Under the pieces are notes generated by a model. That model did not search any database. It had not been told where the DNA came from and worked only from the letters and a program-made list of their open reading frames with translations. Below, piece by piece: positions 1 to 8,959 of a stretch of 64,000 nucleotides of DNA. Source of the stretch: Arcanobacterium canis (GTDB lineage Bacteria; Actinomycetota; Actinomycetes; Actinomycetales; Actinomycetaceae); NCBI RefSeq assembly GCF_029625435.1, contig NZ_CP121208.1, forward strand, positions 1,116,001-1,180,000, written 5' to 3'. A program made the position numbers and the translations under genes. Every line of letters begins with the position of its first letter. Position 1 is the stretch's first letter.

Positions 1-1441
1 GCAAACGCCGATCCGCTAACACAGGAACATGAACGTCATCTTCTTGATGCTCAGTCAGAAGAGGAATTTGAGCATGTGAGCGGGAAGCATCATGCACGGC
101 TCCCCGCACCACGTGTTCATCCATACCTAGCCAGCCGGCGAGTTGCCGCACATACTCGCCACGCAGCACGCGGTCGCGGATCGAATAAAGGACAGGCGCT
201 GCAGCGCGCAAGCCAGCGGAACGTCCTTCAGCTGTGGAGAGGGGAAATTCTGAAAGAACTGACCGGATAACAAAGGCAAAGAGCGGTTCGCGTTCCTTCA
301 CAAGCTGACGCACTGCTTCGTCACCGTATTTTATTCGCAAATCACACGGATCTAAACCTCCAGGTGACACCGCAACAAACGTCTGCGCGGCAAAATTCTG
401 ATCCTCTTTGAAAGCACGCATCGCAGCTTTTTGACCTGCGCTGTCACCGTCGAAAGTGAAGATCACCTCTCCGCCGTAGGCTCGCCCACTCGATAAAATG
501 ACTCCGGCCGCAGGATTCGCAGAATCACCCATTAATCTTCGCACAATCTTAACGTGTTCATGTCCAAACGCGGTGCCACACGTCGCAACAGCGTTCGTTA
601 CACCGGCCAGATGCGCCGCCATCACGTCGGTATAGCCTTCGACGACGACGATCCGGCGTTCGGTGGCGATCGACTTCTTTGCGAGATCGAGGCCGTAGAG
701 CACCTGTGACTTCTTGTAGAGCAAAGTTTCAGGGGTATTGAGATACTTCGGACCACCATCGTCATCAAGGAGCTTTCGCGCACCGAAACCGATAGTCTCG
801 CCCGTTACCGAACGAATCGGCCACATCACACGACCCCGGAAGCGGTCATAGACCCCTCGACTTCCTTGAGTCACTAATCCTGAAGCAGCGATTTCCTTTT
901 CAGTAAATCCCCGCTTCCTGAGTTGAGTGAGCAGACCATCCCACGAATTAGGTGAATATCCCACGCGAAAGTGAATGATCGCCTCCGGATCGAAATGGCG
1001 AGCAGCGAGCATTTCGCGTGCGGGAGCGCCTTCAGCGCTCGATAATTGCGAGACATAGAAATCTTCAGCCACTCGGTGCGCATCAATCAGGCGAGCACGA
1101 GTGACGTCGGAGGGCCCCCGGCGTTGTGCACTGCCCTCTTCGTATTCGAGTTCCACCCCCACCTTACGAGCGAGAAATTCAACTGCTTCAACGAAGCTGA
1201 CATGTTCGATATTCTCGATAAACGTAATGGCATCTCCGCTTTGTCCACACCCGAAACAGTGGAAAAATCCCATCTGCGGACGAACATTGAACGACGGGGT
1301 CTTCTCGTCGTGGAAAGGGCACAACCCTTTCAGCGATCCAACTCCAGCAGGCTTGAGCGAGACATATTCGCCGATTAATTCGTCGATGCGGACGCGATTA
1401 CGCACCTCTTCGAGCGAATTTTGTTTGATTAACCCTGCCAT
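1..1441 (-). CDS. dnaG: DNA primase DnaG, C-terminal end cut by window edge
   Basis: Synthesises RNA primers at the replication fork, working with the DnaB helicase. Translated from the complement, it opens MAGLIKQNSLEEVRNRVRID. A CHC2-type zinc-finger region follows (CPFHDEKTPSF, then FHCFGCGQSGDA), then the primase core and a TOPRIM domain (VVVEGYTDVMAAHLAG; FTFDGDSAGQKAAMRAF with the metal-binding DGD). The reading frame is still open at base 1, so the C-terminal helicase-interaction domain lies outside the window. The start at 1441 has no Shine-Dalgarno sequence, but TAAGAT lies 7 nt upstream, so the mRNA may be leaderless. It lies 69 bp downstream of dgt on the same strand, a common actinobacterial pairing. 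Confidence 0.97.
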   Translation of the reverse strand, partial: MAGLIKQNSLEEVRNRVRIDELIGEYVSLKPAGVGSLKGLCPFHDEKTPSFNVRPQMGFFHCFGCGQSGDAITFIENIEHVSFVEAVEFLARKVGVELEYEEGSAQRRGPSDVTRARLIDAHRVAEDFYVSQLSSAEGAPAREMLAARHFDPEAIIHFRVGYSPNSWDGLLTQLRKRGFTEKEIAASGLVTQGSRGVYDRFRGRVMWPIRSVTGETIGFGARKLLDDDGGPKYLNTPETLLYKKSQVLYGLDLAKKSIATERRIVVVEGYTDVMAAHLAGVTNAVATCGTAFGHEHVKIVRRLMGDSANPAAGVILSSGRAYGGEVIFTFDGDSAGQKAAMRAFKEDQNFAAQTFVAVSPGGLDPCDLRIKYGDEAVRQLVKEREPLFAFVIRSVLSEFPLSTAEGRSAGLRAAAPVLYSIRDRVLRGEYVRQLAGWLGMDEHVVRGAVHDASRSHAQIPLLTEHQEDDVHVPVLADRRL

Positions 1442-1510
1442 AGCGCTTATCTTAACTGGTCAGGTGCTTCGCTGTGGAGGCGGTTCGCTACCTGTGGACT
1501 CATCTCAATA

Positions 1511-2755
1511 TCAGTGACGCAAGAAGCCCACCAATGTCGCATGATACGCACGAGCAGATTGATCAGTGAGGGACGCCACTTGGTCCACGACAACACGCAA
1601 ACGCTCCGCGTCGTTGGAAGCGCGTTGATAAGCGTCAAGGAACGGGCGCTCAAGACTCTCGGGAGTCTCGCTGAACGCGTCAACAAGATCAAATAACATC
1701 GTGCGCTGCTCGAAGAAAATTGGCTCGTGTTCTCGCGGTGCCATCACGTAGTGAACCGCGATCCCCTTGAGAAAAAATATCTCAGCAAGCGTATCGCGCG
1801 GAACCACCACATTGCCTGCGTAACGAATCAGCGGCATATAGCCGATCTCAGCACGTGTGGCATCTGTGACAGCGGAAACAAATCGTCCAATCAGATCCGA
1901 TGTCAGGTCTTTGAGCTGAGCGAGATCACGAAGCTGATCATTGAACACCTGTGGCCAGCTAGGCAACGCGAATATACGCTGAGCAGCAGCATCGAGTTCA
2001 TCTCCGGAAATCTTCGTCCCGTACCAGGCCAATGTCGATTCAACGACGCTGTCACATTCGCGGACACCCTGAGCTGCGAAATCTTGTGGGACCATTGCCC
2101 GGCGAACAATCGTATCTTCGAGGTCATGGACTGAATAGGCGATGTCGTCAGCAAGATCCATCATCTGAGCTTCAGCGCTCTTGACCTGCCCGTGCTCCTG
2201 ATGAGCCCATTCAAAAACGGGCGCGTCATCAGCATAAGCTCCGAACTTCGGACTTGCATCCCCCGCTGGCCCGCTGTGTCGATACCATGGGTACTTCACG
2301 GTGGCGTCGAGAACTGCACGCGTTAAATTCAATCCGGCAGGTTCGCCGTCGGCACCGAAGCGCTTCGGTTCGAGACGGGTGAGAATTCGCAGCGTCTGTG
2401 CGTTACCTTCGAACCCGCCAATATCGCTCGCGATAACGTCAAGGACTTGTTCGCCGTTGTGTCCGAATGGCGGGTGGCCGAGATCGTGCGCAAGGCAGGC
2501 AGTCTCGACGACGTCGGGGTCAGCACCGAGGTTCTTCGCCAGCGACCGCCCCACCTGAGCAACTTCGAGTGAGTGGGTCAGGCGGGTTCGAATAAAATCA
2601 TCAGCTTCCGGCCCGAGAACTTGGGTCTTTGCTCCCAAACGACGCAGTGCTGAGGAGTGGATCAAACGCGCCCGATCGCGCTCAAAATCACTACGCCACG
2701 GGCTTTTCGGTTCCTCTGGGACAAATCGTGCCAAATCGTTCGAAGAGTAGTTCAC
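1511..2755 (-). CDS. dgt: dGTPase-like HD-domain triphosphohydrolase
   Basis: Predicted to hydrolyse dNTPs to deoxynucleosides and triphosphate, so controlling nucleotide pools. The 414 residues show the HD-domain signature: RLTHSLEVAQ near residue 58, the metal-binding HD pair in CLAHDLGHPPFGHNGE near residues 87-102, and the N-terminal RARLIHSSALRRLGAKTQV typical of deoxyguanosinetriphosphate triphosphohydrolase-like proteins. The start is a GTG at 2755. No Shine-Dalgarno is visible, but TAAAGT lies 6 nt before the GTG, suggesting a leaderless transcript. It is divergent from the GH13-like gene. Exact nucleotide preference cannot be read from sequence. Confidence 0.95.
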   Translation of the reverse strand: MNYSSNDLARFVPEEPKSPWRSDFERDRARLIHSSALRRLGAKTQVLGPEADDFIRTRLTHSLEVAQVGRSLAKNLGADPDVVETACLAHDLGHPPFGHNGEQVLDVIASDIGGFEGNAQTLRILTRLEPKRFGADGEPAGLNLTRAVLDATVKYPWYRHSGPAGDASPKFGAYADDAPVFEWAHQEHGQVKSAEAQMMDLADDIAYSVHDLEDTIVRRAMVPQDFAAQGVRECDSVVESTLAWYGTKISGDELDAAAQRIFALPSWPQVFNDQLRDLAQLKDLTSDLIGRFVSAVTDATRAEIGYMPLIRYAGNVVVPRDTLAEIFFLKGIAVHYVMAPREHEPIFFEQRTMLFDLVDAFSETPESLERPFLDAYQRASNDAERLRVVVDQVASLTDQSARAYHATLVGFLRH

Positions 2756-2812
2756 AGCTCTACTTTAACCGCTCGCCGTGTCACAATAGTGGAGGTGAGG
2801 GAAAGGTCAGCA

Positions 2813-3772
2813 ATGTCAGCTAGTTACACAGTGATCCATACGCGCCCGCGAAACGCACGTGATCTCAAACGAAACGTGTGGTTCCGTGCGTCACACCGAC
2901 AGCTGACGAGTGATCCTGAAAAGTTTATTGAACGTACCGCTCGCCTCGGAATCAATACGATCTCCGTGCCGATTGTTGATCTTGATGTGGATCTCGTCAA
3001 ACTCGCACGCATGGCGTACAAGCGCGATCTGCTCCTCATTGGCCGAGTTGATGCCGACTTCCACAGTGATGACGAAATTCTCGACGCACTTGAGTACTGG
3101 AAGGCAATTTCTTCGATCGGTATCGGTCTTGACGCTGGATATTCCACAGAGCCAACGATGATGTTTGAGCGCCTCGTCTGCCTCGCTCAGCAAACGGGAA
3201 TTGATGAAGGATTCCTTTCGGTTGGCTTGATCACCAATGAGGGCGGCTCATTTGCCCCTCCTGTGCCAAACAACTATGTCCCGATCGCGCGTCTGCCCTA
3301 CATGAAGGATCCGCTCACTCCTGAAAATATTGCCGATCTACTTCACGAGTCGTTTGGGTTCTTCAGTGAATCAGGCATGGTGCCGTCATGGATGATCACA
3401 AATTCGTCGATTACCGCGGCATCGGGCCGACTCACCGACGCCGCTGTTGCGTTGATTTTCCTTGCGCTCCCAGGAATCGCGAATTTCGAACAGGGCGTGA
3501 TTTCGCGTAGCCCATCAACACGCCACACCCTCCGCCTACGTCAGAGCGCCAATCTTCCTCAGGGGAATCTGGCAGTCGATGATTCGCGAGCGGGGCAAGG
3601 AATCGTGTCACTGTTCAACAAGAACATCGAGGTCATGATTAACTTCGGTTGGGATAACGTTGAAGTGCATCGTCAGCGAGTCGTCATGTCCTCACGTATC
3701 GAGCTTCCTTCTGCCAACGACGATCAGCACCTTATTCTTCCTCCCGGCGACGTGGTGTGGATGACGGTATGA
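2813..3772 (+). CDS. Reduced GH13 (alpha-glucosidase)-like protein, probably not catalytic
   Basis: 319 residues. No close family is recalled with certainty, but the plan resembles a shrunken GH13 alpha-glucosidase. An N-terminal stretch (FIERTARLGINTISVPIVDL, then a block ending RDLLLIGRVDADFH) resembles the first barrel strands. LIFLALPGIANFEQGV resembles the ALPGTANFYQGEE region. The end (VSLFNKNIEVMINFGWDNV, then LPPGDVVWM) resembles the C-terminal beta domain. Family members usually exceed 500 residues, and I cannot find the catalytic Asp/Glu/Asp motifs. The ATG at 2813 is chosen because earlier starts run into dgt; GAAAGG lies about 7 nt upstream. It ends exactly where convergent dusB ends. 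A regulatory or sugar-binding role is possible but unproven. Confidence 0.8.
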   Translation: MSASYTVIHTRPRNARDLKRNVWFRASHRQLTSDPEKFIERTARLGINTISVPIVDLDVDLVKLARMAYKRDLLLIGRVDADFHSDDEILDALEYWKAISSIGIGLDAGYSTEPTMMFERLVCLAQQTGIDEGFLSVGLITNEGGSFAPPVPNNYVPIARLPYMKDPLTPENIADLLHESFGFFSESGMVPSWMITNSSITAASGRLTDAAVALIFLALPGIANFEQGVISRSPSTRHTLRLRQSANLPQGNLAVDDSRAGQGIVSLFNKNIEVMINFGWDNVEVHRQRVVMSSRIELPSANDDQHLILPPGDVVWMTV

Positions 3773-4987
3773 TCACCCGCCCGAAATGCCGATCTCTGCC
3801 TCATGAATTCGTTCACGTTGAGCTTCTGAGAGGAAGTGCGATTCCAACCATTGATCCGGCAAATGCGCTTTCTTCGCGTGTCCAGTGCGTCCGCGCTTAC
3901 CTTTAGCGTCATCTGGGTAAGGCTGGGAGAGATCCAGTGAGGACAGAATTTCTCCAAGTTGATCGTAGGATTCAACGAGGGCAAGCCTTTGCCGAATATC
4001 GCCACCCGCCGAGTAGCCCTTGAGGTACCAGCCAATGTGCTTACGCATTTCGCGCATCGCGCGCATCTCACCACCGAAGTGGTCAATCGACAATTGAGCG
4101 TGACGCATGATCACATCAGCAACTTGGCTCAAGGTCGGTGCATAACGCGCAGATGATCCGTTGAGCGCAGCCACCAAATCGAAGAACAACCAGGGACGCC
4201 CCTGGCAGCCACGGCCAACGACCACCCCATCAGCGCCAGTCATTTTCATCATCGACAGTGCATCTTCGGCTTCGAATACATCACCATTGCCGAAGACTGG
4301 CAGATCAGTCATCTCTTTCAACTGGGAAATTCGCTCCCAGTGTGCCCTGCCTGAATAATGTTCGACAGTGGTTCGAGCATGTAGTGTCAGCGCATCCAAT
4401 CCGACTCGCTTCGAGATTTGGGCGACTTCCTCGAAGGTTTCGTGATTCGCATCGATTCCAATACGGAACTTCGTGGTGACAGGAATACGATGCCCACGCT
4501 TCTTTGCCCCCGCCGTCGCACCTTCGCGTGCAGCTCGGATGATAGCTTCATAGAGATCAAATTTCCATGGTAAAGCGGAACCCCCACCCTTGCGAGTGAC
4601 TTTTGGAACCGGGCACCCAAAATTCATATCGATATGGTCTGCCCAATCTTCAGCGACGAGAATCCGGGCCGCTTCGTACATCGCCTTTGGCTCGACGCCA
4701 TAGAGCTGGATCGATCGTACAGGATCCCCCGGATCGGGCTGAATCATCATCATGGTTTCGGCATTGCGCTCAACGAGAGCACGTGCGGTAATCATTTCAC
4801 AGACATACAGACCGGTGGGGGCAATAGTTCCATCCGTCCGCTCTCCAGGCCCGACGTCGAGCCCAGCAGCGCGTGCCCCTGCCTCGCCAAATTCACGACA
4901 CAGCTGACGAAACGGTGGGTTCGTCACACCGGCCATAGGTGCGAGCATGATGTTTGTTCCCAAGGTGACATCTTGGAGTTGAATCAT
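3773..4987 (-). CDS. dusB: tRNA-dihydrouridine synthase (DusB/NifR3 family)
   Basis: FMN-dependent reduction of uridines in the tRNA D-loop. The 404-residue protein starts with LGTNIMLAPMAGVTNPPFRQ (FMN/TIM-barrel entry) and carries the family signature MNFGCPVPKVTRKGGGSAL, with the catalytic Cys in NFGCP, and GADGVVVGRGCQGRPWLF near the phosphate-binding end. Its ATG overlaps the stop codon of the upstream YibE/F gene (ATGA type), so glyS, yibE-like and dusB are probably co-transcribed. Compared with typical Dus proteins it has extra residues near the N-terminus (DVGPGERTDGTIAPTG), which are common in actinobacterial members. Confidence 0.95.
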   Translation of the reverse strand: MIQLQDVTLGTNIMLAPMAGVTNPPFRQLCREFGEAGARAAGLDVGPGERTDGTIAPTGLYVCEMITARALVERNAETMMMIQPDPGDPVRSIQLYGVEPKAMYEAARILVAEDWADHIDMNFGCPVPKVTRKGGGSALPWKFDLYEAIIRAAREGATAGAKKRGHRIPVTTKFRIGIDANHETFEEVAQISKRVGLDALTLHARTTVEHYSGRAHWERISQLKEMTDLPVFGNGDVFEAEDALSMMKMTGADGVVVGRGCQGRPWLFFDLVAALNGSSARYAPTLSQVADVIMRHAQLSIDHFGGEMRAMREMRKHIGWYLKGYSAGGDIRQRLALVESYDQLGEILSSLDLSQPYPDDAKGKRGRTGHAKKAHLPDQWLESHFLSEAQRERIHEAEIGISGG

Positions 4988-6300
4988 CAGTGTTTTCCTT
5001 CTGGTGTGTCGAGGTCCTGGAGCTGATCGACAGTGGCGACCGGAGCGGGAACATTCACATCGGCGTCGTGGACAACGCCAGCAACGCCGCGTGCGACACG
5101 CGATTTCCCTGGTGCAACGGGTGCCAGAATGGCAGCCAGCGCCGTCGTCAACGGAATTGCAAGAACAAGTCCAATGGAGGCAACCAATGTACGAATAATT
5201 TCTTCAGCCACTTGCGCGATCGTCAAGAGATCAAGAACTGATCGGTCAATGAGGGAAGCGGCCATGAAGAGTGGGAGCGCAGTTCCCACATAGGCAAATG
5301 CCAACGTGTAAACGGTCGAAGCGATGTGATCGCGTCCCACTGCCATTGCGGCTTTTATCACCTGGCCACGTCCGGCTCGTGGATTCGCATTGTGCAGCTC
5401 CCAAACGGTTGAGACTTGCGTGATCGTCACGTCGTTCAGAGCACCAAGGCCGGCAAGGATAATTCCGCACAAGAGGATCTGATTCATTTTCAGTCCGGGA
5501 ACTTGAGTCAAAAGTGCGATCGACTCTTCAGTTGCTGTTCCCGACATTGCCGCCCACCGGATCATCCACGCGGCAATTGCCCCCGTGATCACCAAGCCGA
5601 CAAAAGTTCCTACTACAGCAGTCGTGGTGCGAATGGAGATTCCATGCGCCAAATAGATCGATGCAAACATCATGGCGCCAGCACCAGTAAGAACCACGAA
5701 TAAAGGCGAAGATCCGCCGATTAGCGCTGGAAGCATAAAGAATGCGACCACTGCCAACGAACAGGCGAGACCAATGATCGCTGCTAGTCCCTTCCTGCCG
5801 GCAACTGCAAGAACGACGGCAAGATAGACGGCGAGAAGAACCCCGAGCGGGACTGTTCTCACTGTGTCCATATAGATATAGGGTGTACCGCCCTCCAACC
5901 CTGAGGGCTGAAACAACACTTTGATGTGGGTACCGACGCTGATGCCGTTAAGCGCAATATCAAAAGGTACCTGAATCGGCACTTGCGCTCCATCAACCGT
6001 TGCTGTCACCTTGATTTGCCCGAGATCGTCAGGTTTGTGCGCGATCGAGGTTACTTCCGCAATCTTTTGTGACGTTGTTGACGAGGTGAGCGGCACTGAT
6101 CCGATTTTGCTTGCTCCACTCGGCCACAAAAGTACCATTCCCACAGCGACCGCGAGCGCAATCGGGATAACAATTGCGGCAAGAATGGCGCGGACGCGAC
6201 GTCGATCATGACTTGAAAGTTCTAGATTAACTGCGCCGTGGGAATGCCCGTGCCCGGCGAGAGGGATTTCCTCGCCGGGCACGTTCACGTGATGAGCCAT
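4987..6300 (-). CDS. YibE/F-like multi-pass membrane protein
   Basis: 437 residues. A short His-rich N-terminus (PLAGHGHSHGAVN) precedes a first membrane helix (AILAAIVIPIALAVAVGMVL). A soluble segment of about 90 residues follows, then seven or so further hydrophobic segments typical of the YibE/F family. The conserved core LCGIILAGLGALNDVTITQ is seen. Function of the family is not established; a transporter role is often proposed. The ATG at 6300 overlaps the glyS stop (ATGA), indicating translational coupling. A perfect 13-bp inverted repeat lies in codons 6-17 (see separate entry). Confidence 0.9.
   Translation of the reverse strand: MAHHVNVPGEEIPLAGHGHSHGAVNLELSSHDRRRVRAILAAIVIPIALAVAVGMVLLWPSGASKIGSVPLTSSTTSQKIAEVTSIAHKPDDLGQIKVTATVDGAQVPIQVPFDIALNGISVGTHIKVLFQPSGLEGGTPYIYMDTVRTVPLGVLLAVYLAVVLAVAGRKGLAAIIGLACSLAVVAFFMLPALIGGSSPLFVVLTGAGAMMFASIYLAHGISIRTTTAVVGTFVGLVITGAIAAWMIRWAAMSGTATEESIALLTQVPGLKMNQILLCGIILAGLGALNDVTITQVSTVWELHNANPRAGRGQVIKAAMAVGRDHIASTVYTLAFAYVGTALPLFMAASLIDRSVLDLLTIAQVAEEIIRTLVASIGLVLAIPLTTALAAILAPVAPGKSRVARGVAGVVHDADVNVPAPVATVDQLQDLDTPEGKH
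6249..6283 (-). other. 13-bp perfect hairpin inside the YibE/F start region
   Basis: Arms CGTGCCCGGCGAG (6249-6261) and CTCGCCGGGCACG (6271-6283) are perfectly complementary around a 9-nt loop. The hairpin lies 17-51 nt downstream of the glyS stop and within the first codons of the next gene. No T-run follows, so a classical terminator is unlikely. It could pause ribosomes or polymerase, or protect the glyS mRNA. Confidence 0.6.
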
Positions 6301-7694
6301 CAAGCTCCGATGAGCTTTCCAGCGAGGAATGCTTCGACCTCGCCCATTGGGATACGGATCTGTTCCATGGTGTCGCGGTCGCGAATTGTCACAGCATTGT
6401 CCTCGAGAGAATCAAAATCAACAGTGATGCAGAAAGGTGTACCAATCTCATCTTGACGGCGGTAACGACGACCAACCGCGCCGGCGTCGTCGAAATCAAT
6501 GTTCCAGTTTTTGCGTAGGGTTGCCGCAAGTTCCTTTGCCACCGGCGAGAGCTTCTCCGAGCGCGACAGCGGCAGGACTGCTGCCTTCACGGGAGCAAGA
6601 CGTGGATCAAGTTTGAGGACAACGCGCTTATCCACTCCCCCCTTTGTATTGGGAGCCTCGTCCTCTGTGTAAGCATCGGTCAAGAAGGCCATGAGCGAAC
6701 GGGTCAGACCAGCAGAAGGCTCAATGACGTACGGCGTGTAACGGTCACCGGTCGCCTGGTCGAAATATTCGAGCTTCTTGCCAGATGCCTCCGAATGAGC
6801 AGACAGATCGAAGTCAGTACGGTTAGCAATTCCCTCAAGCTCGCCCCAATCACTCCCCTGGAACCCAAACTTGTACTCAATATCTACTGTGCGCTTCGAG
6901 TAATGCGAGAGCTTCTCCTTGGGGTGCTCATACAGGCGGAGATTCTCTTCTTTAATTCCGAGATCCTTGTACCAGGCAAGGCGCGCATCGATCCAGCTTT
7001 GGTGCCAGGCTTCATCTTCACCAGGCTTTACAAAGTACTCAAGCTCCATCTGTTCGAATTCGCGAGTGCGGAAGATGAAGTTGCCTGGGGTAATTTCGTT
7101 GCGGAAAGACTTGCCAACCTGACCAATGCCGAATGGTGGCTTCTTCCGCGCAGCAGTGAGCACATTGTTGAAGTTGACGAAAATTCCCTGAGCAGTTTCC
7201 GGGCGCAGGTAGTGCAGGCCAGCTTCGTCATCGACCGGGCCAAGGTAGGTTTTGAGCAAGCCAGAGAAGGGCTTCGATTCAGTCCACTGACCGCGAGTGC
7301 CACAGTTCGGGCAGGGCACCTCGGTCATCTCGACGTCGGCTTCATCAGCACCGTGCTTGGCAGCGTAGTTTTCCTTGAGTTCGTCTTCACGAAGGCGCTT
7401 ATGGCATGACTGACATTCGATGAGAGGATCCGAGAAGGTTGCGACGTGCCCAGATGCTACCCACACTTCACGCGGAAGGATGATCGACGAATCGAGGCCG
7501 ACGACGTCTTCACGAGCGGTGACGTTTGCGCGCCACCACTGGCGCTTGATGTTCTCCTTGAGTTCAACCCCAAGCGGGCCGTAGTCCCATGCCGAGCGTG
7601 TGCCTCCATAAATCTCACCTGCGGGGAAAACGAAGCCGCGGCGCTTTGCGAGCGAGATGACGTTGTCGAGACGCGATGGAGCCGGTTTGGCCAT
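6300..7694 (-). CDS. glyS: Glycyl-tRNA synthetase (single-chain, dimeric class II type)
   Basis: Charges tRNA-Gly with glycine. The 464 residues begin [20 protein letters not shown]. The sequence has a zinc-binding insertion ([13 protein letters not shown] and PCPNCGTRG), motif 2 ([20 protein letters not shown]), motif 3 ([17 protein letters not shown]) and a C-terminal anticodon-binding domain ending in [15 protein letters not shown]. The start at 7694 is preceded by GAAAGGAGC at good spacing; an upstream in-frame ATG at 7763 is less likely. It is the first gene of a probable glyS-yibE-dusB operon and is divergent from the metal ABC transporter genes. Confidence 0.97.
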   Translation of the reverse strand: MAKPAPSRLDNVISLAKRRGFVFPAGEIYGGTRSAWDYGPLGVELKENIKRQWWRANVTAREDVVGLDSSIILPREVWVASGHVATFSDPLIECQSCHKRLREDELKENYAAKHGADEADVEMTEVPCPNCGTRGQWTESKPFSGLLKTYLGPVDDEAGLHYLRPETAQGIFVNFNNVLTAARKKPPFGIGQVGKSFRNEITPGNFIFRTREFEQMELEYFVKPGEDEAWHQSWIDARLAWYKDLGIKEENLRLYEHPKEKLSHYSKRTVDIEYKFGFQGSDWGELEGIANRTDFDLSAHSEASGKKLEYFDQATGDRYTPYVIEPSAGLTRSLMAFLTDAYTEDEAPNTKGGVDKRVVLKLDPRLAPVKAAVLPLSRSEKLSPVAKELAATLRKNWNIDFDDAGAVGRRYRRQDEIGTPFCITVDFDSLEDNAVTIRDRDTMEQIRIPMGEVEAFLAGKLIGA

Positions 7695-7851
7695 GCGTTG
7701 TGCTCCTTTCTTTTCTGCATCTGGATGATGCAGTGGCGGACCTTTGCCGCATCGCCGGATCACCGACGTATGCCCCTATTATATGGGCACCCGGCATATT
7801 TGTTCCTCTCACCAGCGGTATGTTGCTTCCGGCATGTAAGTACCGCCTTAG

Positions 7852-7888
7852 TTGACATGACGCGATAGTAGTACCAAGAATTATTCTC
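7852..7888 (+). promoter_or_regulatory. Probable znuA promoter with a Zur-like palindrome
   Basis: TTGACA at 7852-7857 is a perfect -35 box. The palindrome AGAAT-T-ATTCT (7877-7887) overlaps the likely -10 (AGAATT) and ends one base before the ATG at 7889. Its AAT-N-ATT core resembles actinobacterial Zur operators (consensus near TGAAAATGATTTTCA). No Shine-Dalgarno is present, so the mRNA is probably leaderless. A Zur-like gene closes the operon, which supports feedback control by inference. Confidence 0.55.
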
Positions 7889-8941
7889 ATGAAGTTGAAT
7901 AAATCTCTGGCGCTTACTGCCGCAGTAGCAATGTCCCTCACCGCCTGCTCTTCTTCTACACCGAAGGCAGGCTCAACGACGTCGGCACCCGCCAACGCCG
8001 TCTCGGTCACGACGTCGATGTACCCGATTGAGTACCTCGTCAATGAAGTTTCGGGTGGCAAGGTGAAGGTCAATGAGCTCACTGCACCAGGTGCTTCCGC
8101 TCACGACGCTGAAGTTTCACCAGCCGATGTGTCCTCGATCGAGAAGACCAAGGCCATGCTTTATATCAAGGGTTTCTCCTCGGCAATCGATGAAGCTGCA
8201 TCAAATGTCTCGATCAAGCCTGTGGTCAATATTGGCGACTCCGTTAACCTCCTGACCCCAGAACAGCTCGGCCCGAACGCCGAGTCCGAAGATCACGACC
8301 ACGAGGGACATGACCACGACGCCAAGGGACACGACCACGACGCCAAGGATCACGACCACGAAGCTGAGGGCCATGATCACGATGCCAAGGGACACGACCA
8401 CGAGGGACACGACCACGGCGCATTTGACCCCCACTTCTTTACCGACCCGTCGCGTATGGCGCTTGCAGTTGCACCAGTTGTCAAGACGCTGTCTGACATC
8501 GACCCGAGCAATGCTGAGACCTATAAGGCCAACGGCGAGAAACTCAAGGGCAAGCTCGACGCACTCGCCAAGGAATACAAGGACACCTTGAACGCACAGA
8601 AGTGTGAGTCCACCACCTTCGTGGTGACACACCAGGCTTTCGGCTACCTCGCAACTGAGAACGGCCTGACCCAGGTTGGTATCGCCGGTATTGATCCTGA
8701 TACCGAACCATCGCCAGCTCGTGTGAAGGAAGTCACCGATACGATGAAGAAGGCTGGCTCGACGGTTATTTTCGCTACCTCTGAATCTGAGAAGAAGGGC
8801 GCTGAAGCCGTGGCAAAGGAAGCAGGCGCAACCGTCCAGCTCCTCGACCCGGCAGTCTCGCATTTGGACCAGTCTAAGGACTACATTGCCGTCATGCAGA
8901 ACAACCTCAAGCTCCTCAAGGACGCTATGAAGTGCAAGTGA
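7889..8941 (+). CDS. znuA: Zinc (or manganese) ABC transporter substrate-binding lipoprotein
   Basis: Extracellular metal-capturing component of an ABC importer. The 350 residues start with a lipoprotein signal peptide whose lipobox LTAC places the lipidated Cys at residue 20. The fold is that of the cluster A-I (ZnuA/TroA) family. Probable metal ligands are His72 in GASAHDAEV, His182 in DPHFF, a His in VVTHQAFGYLA, and an acidic residue near LLDPAVSHLD. Residues 135-177 form a repetitive loop of HDHDAKG/HDHEG units, a hallmark of zinc-type proteins. The neighbours are ATPase, permease and Fur-type regulator genes. Zinc is favoured because of the His loop, but manganese is not excluded. Confidence 0.93.
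   Translation: MKLNKSLALTAAVAMSLTACSSSTPKAGSTTSAPANAVSVTTSMYPIEYLVNEVSGGKVKVNELTAPGASAHDAEVSPADVSSIEKTKAMLYIKGFSSAIDEAASNVSIKPVVNIGDSVNLLTPEQLGPNAESEDHDHEGHDHDAKGHDHDAKDHDHEAEGHDHDAKGHDHEGHDHGAFDPHFFTDPSRMALAVAPVVKTLSDIDPSNAETYKANGEKLKGKLDALAKEYKDTLNAQKCESTTFVVTHQAFGYLATENGLTQVGIAGIDPDTEPSPARVKEVTDTMKKAGSTVIFATSESEKKGAEAVAKEAGATVQLLDPAVSHLDQSKDYIAVMQNNLKLLKDAMKCK
8291..8419 (+). repeat. In-frame His/Asp repeat tract in znuA
   Basis: About 43 codons consist of near-identical units such as GHDHDAK and GHDHEG, written with repeated GACCACGA-type nucleotides. The tract encodes the metal-collecting loop of the lipoprotein. Such in-frame tandem repeats can change length by slippage without breaking the gene. 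Confidence 0.85.
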
Positions 8942-8959
8942 TCGGTCTCGATCAATAGA

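Noticed and set aside
2657-2812. A longer N-terminus for the GH13-like gene
   Set aside because: The extension overlaps the start of dgt on the other strand, and the ATG at 2813 has a better upstream context.
8201-8863. A 220-codon open frame antisense to znuA
   Set aside because: It is a by-product of the GAC/CAC-rich codon pattern of the His/Asp repeat; the product is low-complexity Val/Leu and lacks a start signal.
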